From contig CAKOGP040002067.1 of NCBI GenBank assembly GCA_933822405.4, positions 1 to 10,307 on the forward strand: 10,307 bases of DNA. Direction: 5' to 3'. Each line of letters opens with the position of its first letter. Within the stretch, counting starts at the first letter, position 1. Below, one piece after another: positions 7,749-10,307 of this stretch. Both the position numbers and the translations under genes were made by a program. The DNA comes from Cylindrotheca closterium. Its lineage: Eukaryota; Bacillariophyta; Bacillariophyceae; Bacillariales; Bacillariaceae. The notes beneath the pieces were generated by a model. It worked only from the letters and a program-made list of their open reading frames with translations, was not told where the DNA came from and ran no database searches.

Positions 7749-8478
7749 AGGTAGTGAGAATCGCCTGGTTCAGGCCCTTCTTGCCGGTACCCTTCGTGTG
7801 GTGAGCGACGGCTCTTACAAAGCTAAAGTGGGCACAGCATGCGCTCAAATTCTCACTGAGGATCGCAGGAATATCATCTGGATCACCTGCCAAACCCCTG
7901 GAAAATTTGAGGATCAGAGTTCAACGCGAAGCGAATTGATTGGCCTTATGGCTTCTCTCCTGGTGCTGGAATGGATGGCTCAGCTTGCCCAACTGAAGCT
8001 CTTTGCCAGCCAACCTTTGGTCGAGATGGCCTGCGACGGCCTCATCGCCCTGGATAAGTCCTTCTCAGAAGCACATCTGTCCTTGTCTGGCGCGCAGTTT
8101 GACTTGGCCTCCACCATCCGGGCCTTGCTTTGCCACCTTCCTCTCCAAGTTCATCGGCATCATGTCAAGGGTCACCTAAATAAGCAGCGTCCTTTCTCTC
8201 AACTGGACTGGTGGGAGTAGCGCAATGTGGAAGTCGACTCCAAAGCACAAGCCTACCGCCGCCTGCTGGAGTCTACAGGCCACTCTGCTGCCTCCAACCC
8301 CCGCTTCTTCCATGAACCTGTGTCCTTATTCATTGATGGTGTTAAGTCTTCCAAACTGGATCAGGCTCACATCATGGAGCTGGTCTCTCTTCCTGCCCTT
8401 CATATTGGTCCTCCAAGGACCGCCTCTCCGAGCAGTCCATCCGTGAGGTCGATTGGTTGTCTCTGGCACGCGCCATGA
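7747..8478 (+). pseudogene. Element B ORF2, RNase H domain (nonsense codon)
   Basis: Frame 1 resumes at EGSENRLVQALLAGTLRVVSDGS after a one-base shift at about 7746. RNase H removes the RNA strand of the RNA/DNA hybrid. Its four acidic residues are visible: Asp 7807 (SDGSY), Glu 7933 (RSELIG), Asp 8035 (ACDGL) and Asp 8236 (VEVDSKAQ). HHVKGH (about 8158-8175) is the usual loop before the last one. TAG 8218-8220 falls in WWE-stop-RN where A has WWEQRN, so one C-to-T change of a Gln codon explains it. Homology continues to about 8395 (FIDGVKSSKLDQAHIMELVSLP). Then the correct frame is 3, and the remaining frame 1 residues to TGA 8476-8478 are out of frame. Confidence 0.9.
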
Positions 8479-9311
8479 AAGCCCTCCCGGCCAATCTTCA
8501 ACGCTGGACACCCAAGCATATCTCCGGTATGACAGGGGTGGGAAAATTCTTGGCCATTTGGAAGCGTTCGGCAACGAGCTCTTGCCCCAGATGCTCCTCC
8601 TGCCCGGTGGAAGACCACCTCCATGTCCCACGCTGTTCTGCTCCTACTGCAGCTGCAGAATGGTCGAAACGCCATCTTGCCTTCCGGACCTGGATGCAGA
8701 CCCAGCAGACCGCCCCAGAGATCGAAGCCTTCCTCTTTGAGTACCTGAAGACGGTCCGCCAGCCTACCCTGGGAGTTCCCAATGTCCGAGCCTGGTCTTG
8801 CCAGCCTCATCTCTTCCAACGTGCAATCTCCTCCCAAGCCAAGCTTGGGGCCCAGGGCCTCCTTGAGGGCCTAGTGTCCCCCAAATGGAGACATCTGCAG
8901 GCCCTTCACTTCTCCTACATCGGCTCCAAGAAGTCCGCCAACCTTTGGGCTTCCCGCCTGATCCAACAACTGATCCGGATCGGGCACTACATGTGGAAAG
9001 ACCGCAACCGGCTTGCCCACTCTGAAGACAGCTCCTGGTAAACGGCTTGCAAGCGGGAGATTGACATCGGCATCCGCGAACAGTTTGCCATGGGCCTGAT
9101 TGATATCCCCCCACGCTCGCAGTACCTCTTTCGTGACTCCCACGAAACTGTCCTCAACAAATCACTTGAAGATCGTCAACATTGGCTGCGCCTTGTCTCC
9201 CATGAGAGAGCGACCAATTGTCGCTCTCTAGCCAGGCAACGCCAGATGATCTTCAACCTGGCACACCCCGCCAACCCAACATCGACTCGGCCAACCGGCG
9301 CAAGTCCATAA
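8396..9311 (+). pseudogene. Element B ORF2, zinc knuckle and C-terminal domain
   Basis: Frame 3 reads YWSSKDRLSEQSIREVDWLSLARAM, then LQRWTPKHISGMTGVGKFL. Next comes a zinc knuckle, CPRCSSCPVEDHLHVPRC: Cys 8583 and 8592, His 8616 or 8622, Cys 8634. The RW..KH.SG..GVG block followed by a CPRC...ED..H...C knuckle is, to my memory, a recurrent C-terminal module of diatom RT proteins. After LGAQGLLEGL, SANLWA and MWKDRN, TAA 9039-9041 interrupts. The same frame then continues with recognisable homology to A (IREQFAMGLIDIP against IHKEFDMGLRDLP) to TAA 9309-9311, the natural end. HPANP...SP at the end matches HPTSSPAAP of A. The role is probably RNA or target binding, by analogy with LINE knuckles. 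Confidence 0.88.
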
Positions 9312-9555
9312 ACAGTCAGATGTCTCGGCCATCTCTCTGCCCCTCTATGTTTCACTCTCCCTCTGTCGACCACAGGACGAGGGAACCACAGTTTGTTACG
9401 TAGATGGTCGCCACATTGTTCTGGAATACTGTGCCATTGGGACGCTCTCCATTCACTTGGATTGATACACCCATGGCAGTAGGGCGCAAGAACAAGTGGC
9501 TTCCCACCTGCTACACAATCATGCCCACCATCACCTTCAAAAACTCAAAAAACTA

Positions 9556-9561
9556 AATAAA
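9556..9561 (+). terminator. Candidate polyadenylation signal AATAAA
   Basis: AATAAA lies inside an A-rich block about 245 bp after the ORF2 stop of B. It may be the element's own signal or a fossil tail. About 215 bp of sequence still separates it from the target-site duplication. Confidence 0.45.
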
Positions 9562-9591
9562 AATACGCCGCCTCGAGTGACAAGATCGTTT

Positions 9592-9702
9592 CTACATGTG
9601 CAAGGGTGCAATGTAATATCCGATAGGAGCAACTTCCTTGGGATTGGATGCCTCAAACTGGTTCAACAGTACTGGACTCACATCCGTATGGTAAATGGCC
9701 AT
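9592..9702 (-). other. Possible antisense coding remnant in B's 3' region
   Basis: On the minus strand, ATG (9702) to TAG (9592) encodes 36 residues beginning MAIYHTDVSPVLLNQFEASN, and the frame is open further upstream to 9789. The composition looks protein-like, with few repeats and mixed hydrophobic and polar residues, unlike the simple 3' UTR around it. I do not recognise the sequence. It may be chance. Confidence 0.2.
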
Positions 9703-9762
9703 GACAGCCGTCAACGGCAATCTAGAAACTTGAGATAGTTTTAATACGATTAATGCATCAGT

Positions 9763-9777
9763 TATATATACATATAT
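9763..9777 (+). repeat. TA-rich 3' tail of element B
   Basis: TATATATACATATAT directly abuts the right target-site duplication. Some non-LTR elements end in short microsatellite-like tails rather than poly(A). Confidence 0.7.
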
Positions 9778-9794
9778 GAAGCATCGCAATGATG
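9778..9794 (+). repeat. Right target-site duplication of element B (17 bp)
   Basis: It is identical over 17 bp to 5121-5137. After it, A's coding sequence continues (VFHSDD...). Confidence 0.95.
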
Positions 9795-10062
9795 TCTTTC
9801 ATTCTGACGACAACATCGTCAACCAACAACTCTCAATCGACGCATCCACAAAGAGTTTGACATGGGTCTTCGCGACCTGCCTCGGAACCTTCGCCCTGCC
9901 ATCCGTCGATCCCGCCTTGTGGAAGTCCTCCAACTCCAACTGGCGGAGGAATGGGTCCTCGTCATCTCCAAAGCCTGCCGCAAAATCAGACGATCTCTTG
10001 CAGGCAGGCGACGATTCATGTGGGAACTGACCCACCCTACTTCTAGTCCAGCAGCCCCCTGA
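9779..10062 (+). pseudogene. Element A ORF2, C-terminal remnant
   Basis: The reading continues from KHRND at the duplication: VFHSDDNIVNQQ in frame 2 to about 9830. After a one-base shift, frame 1 reads LNRRIHKEFDMGLRDLPRN to TGA 10060-10062. It aligns with B's IREQFAMGLIDIP...W...FNLAHP, and both end in a short Pro/Ser tail, so this is the genuine ORF2 C-terminus. The segment is basic (RRSLAGRRRF), suggesting nucleic-acid contact. It is not an independent gene: its start lies 4.6 kb upstream at A's interrupted ORF2. Confidence 0.85.
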
Positions 10063-10180
10063 CCTACTTGTCTACATATTTACCAAAGTGATTCTGGTAC
10101 CGGTACATCACAAGCCACACGTACCCCAGTCTAACACATACATATTCTCCACCCCACCTAGCATGGGAGAGCCGATCGTC
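10063..10180 (+). other. Presumed 3' UTR or flank of element A
   Basis: These 118 bp show no coding signal. They contain a 10-bp palindrome GTACCGGTAC (10097-10106) and a CA/TA-rich stretch (about 10134-10147). No AATAAA is visible. Confidence 0.5.
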
Positions 10181-10307
10181 CCTTCTCCTCAAGGGCCGAC
10201 GTCAGTGCCGGGTGAGCTCCAGGAAGGTTCGCCGCCTGCTGCTCAAGACGAACGAGCCTTTGGCCTGGAAGTTGACCACAGCCGAACTTGAGTCCCATCT
10301 CACCCAA
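10181..10307 (+). mobile_element. Element C: start of another A-like copy, cut by the window edge
   Basis: The segment aligns without gaps to A 2295-2421 (120 of 127 identical by hand count). Its reading frame (from 10182) is open and encodes the basic linker LLLKGRRQCRVSSRKVRRLL up to the window end. Similarity to A stops sharply at 10181, which fits a 5'-truncated insertion on the same strand. It is much closer to A than B is. Confidence 0.88.

Larger units (their letters stand above)
5138..9777 (+). mobile_element. Element B: 5'-truncated non-LTR retrotransposon nested in A
   Basis: The insert is 4640 bp between perfect 17-bp direct repeats. Its first codons align with A at about 2692, between the endonuclease and the RT, so B lacks ORF1, the endonuclease and most of the linker. 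This is the typical 5' truncation of a LINE. Its 3' end is not a pure poly(A) but a TA-rich tail (9763-9777). In the 86 residues from WISNDAKS to motif B plus ten, A and B share 61 by hand count, so they are related but clearly different subfamilies. The ORF2 frame must change at about 5810, 6395, 7660-7718, 7746 and 8395, and is cut by TAG 5321-5323, TAG 8218-8220 and TAA 9039-9041. Confidence 0.93.
9312..9777 (+). other. Element B 3' region after ORF2 (466 bp)
   Basis: No plus-strand gene is convincing here. It contains a pyrimidine-rich start, an A-rich block with AATAAA (about 9536-9564), then about 200 bp whose origin is unclear, then a TA-rich tail. I see no clear similarity to A's presumed 3' UTR (10063-10180). 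Confidence 0.7.
9778..10180 (+). mobile_element. Element A, 3' segment (after the nested insertion)
   Basis: This holds the last codons of A's ORF2 and a presumed 3' UTR, restored to A by homology with the C-terminus of B and by the target-site duplication. The true 3' end of A is not certain. It lies somewhere between 10063 and the start of copy C at about 10181. A CA/TA-rich stretch at about 10134-10147 resembles the tail of B and could mark it. Confidence 0.8.

Noticed and set aside
9496..9738. An 80-codon plus-strand frame in B's 3' region as a small gene.
   Set aside because: It runs through the A-rich block and lacks any motif, and it lies after the natural ORF2 end.
10097..10106. The palindrome GTACCGGTAC as a regulatory site.
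   Set aside because: It is short, isolated and expected by chance at this scale. No partner feature is nearby.

Overview
The window looks like accessory DNA of a eukaryotic microbe, and it is almost entirely made of non-LTR (LINE-type) retrotransposons. The proteins encode an apurinic-type (EEP) endonuclease, a reverse transcriptase (RT) and an RNase H, with RT signatures GCGQGNGAGP and FVDDTD. From my knowledge of these families, that RT variant is abundant in diatoms and related stramenopile algae. Diatom is therefore the best guess for the host, but it is an inference. I see no bacterial gene, tRNA, rRNA or CRISPR array, and no host gene I can name.

Layout. Element A fills 1-5137 and continues at 9795. 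It carries the 3' part of ORF1 (2-965, one frameshift), an ATGA stop/start overlap at 962-965 just after a perfect 12-bp hairpin (928-955), and ORF2. ORF2 starts in one frame (962-1072), shifts within 1066-1072, then stays open to 5088: endonuclease, basic linker, RT, RNase H. Compared with element B, A has lost about 1.0 kb between RT and RNase H and about 0.33 kb that includes a zinc knuckle. Both losses keep the frame.

Element B (5138-9777) is a 5'-truncated relative of A, inserted near the 3' end of A's ORF2. A perfect 17-bp target-site duplication marks the insertion (5121-5137 and 9778-9794). B retains RT, the connection region, RNase H, the zinc knuckle and the C-terminal domain, but it is broken by at least five frameshifts and three stop codons. 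Its 3' end has an A-rich stretch with AATAAA (9556-9561), then about 210 bp of unexplained sequence, then a TA-rich tail.

After B, the remaining C-terminal codons of A resume (9795-10062), followed by a presumed 3' UTR. A third copy, C, begins at about 10181 and runs off the window. It matches A 2295-2421 at 120 of 127 positions.

How the parts work together, from knowledge of LINEs: ORF1 protein binds the element RNA, the ORF2 endonuclease nicks the target, RT copies the RNA at the nick, and RNase H removes the template RNA. None of the three copies looks able to move by itself. The points most worth checking are the ATGA overlap with its hairpin, the nested insertion, the unequal decay of A and B, and the possible 3' transduction in B.
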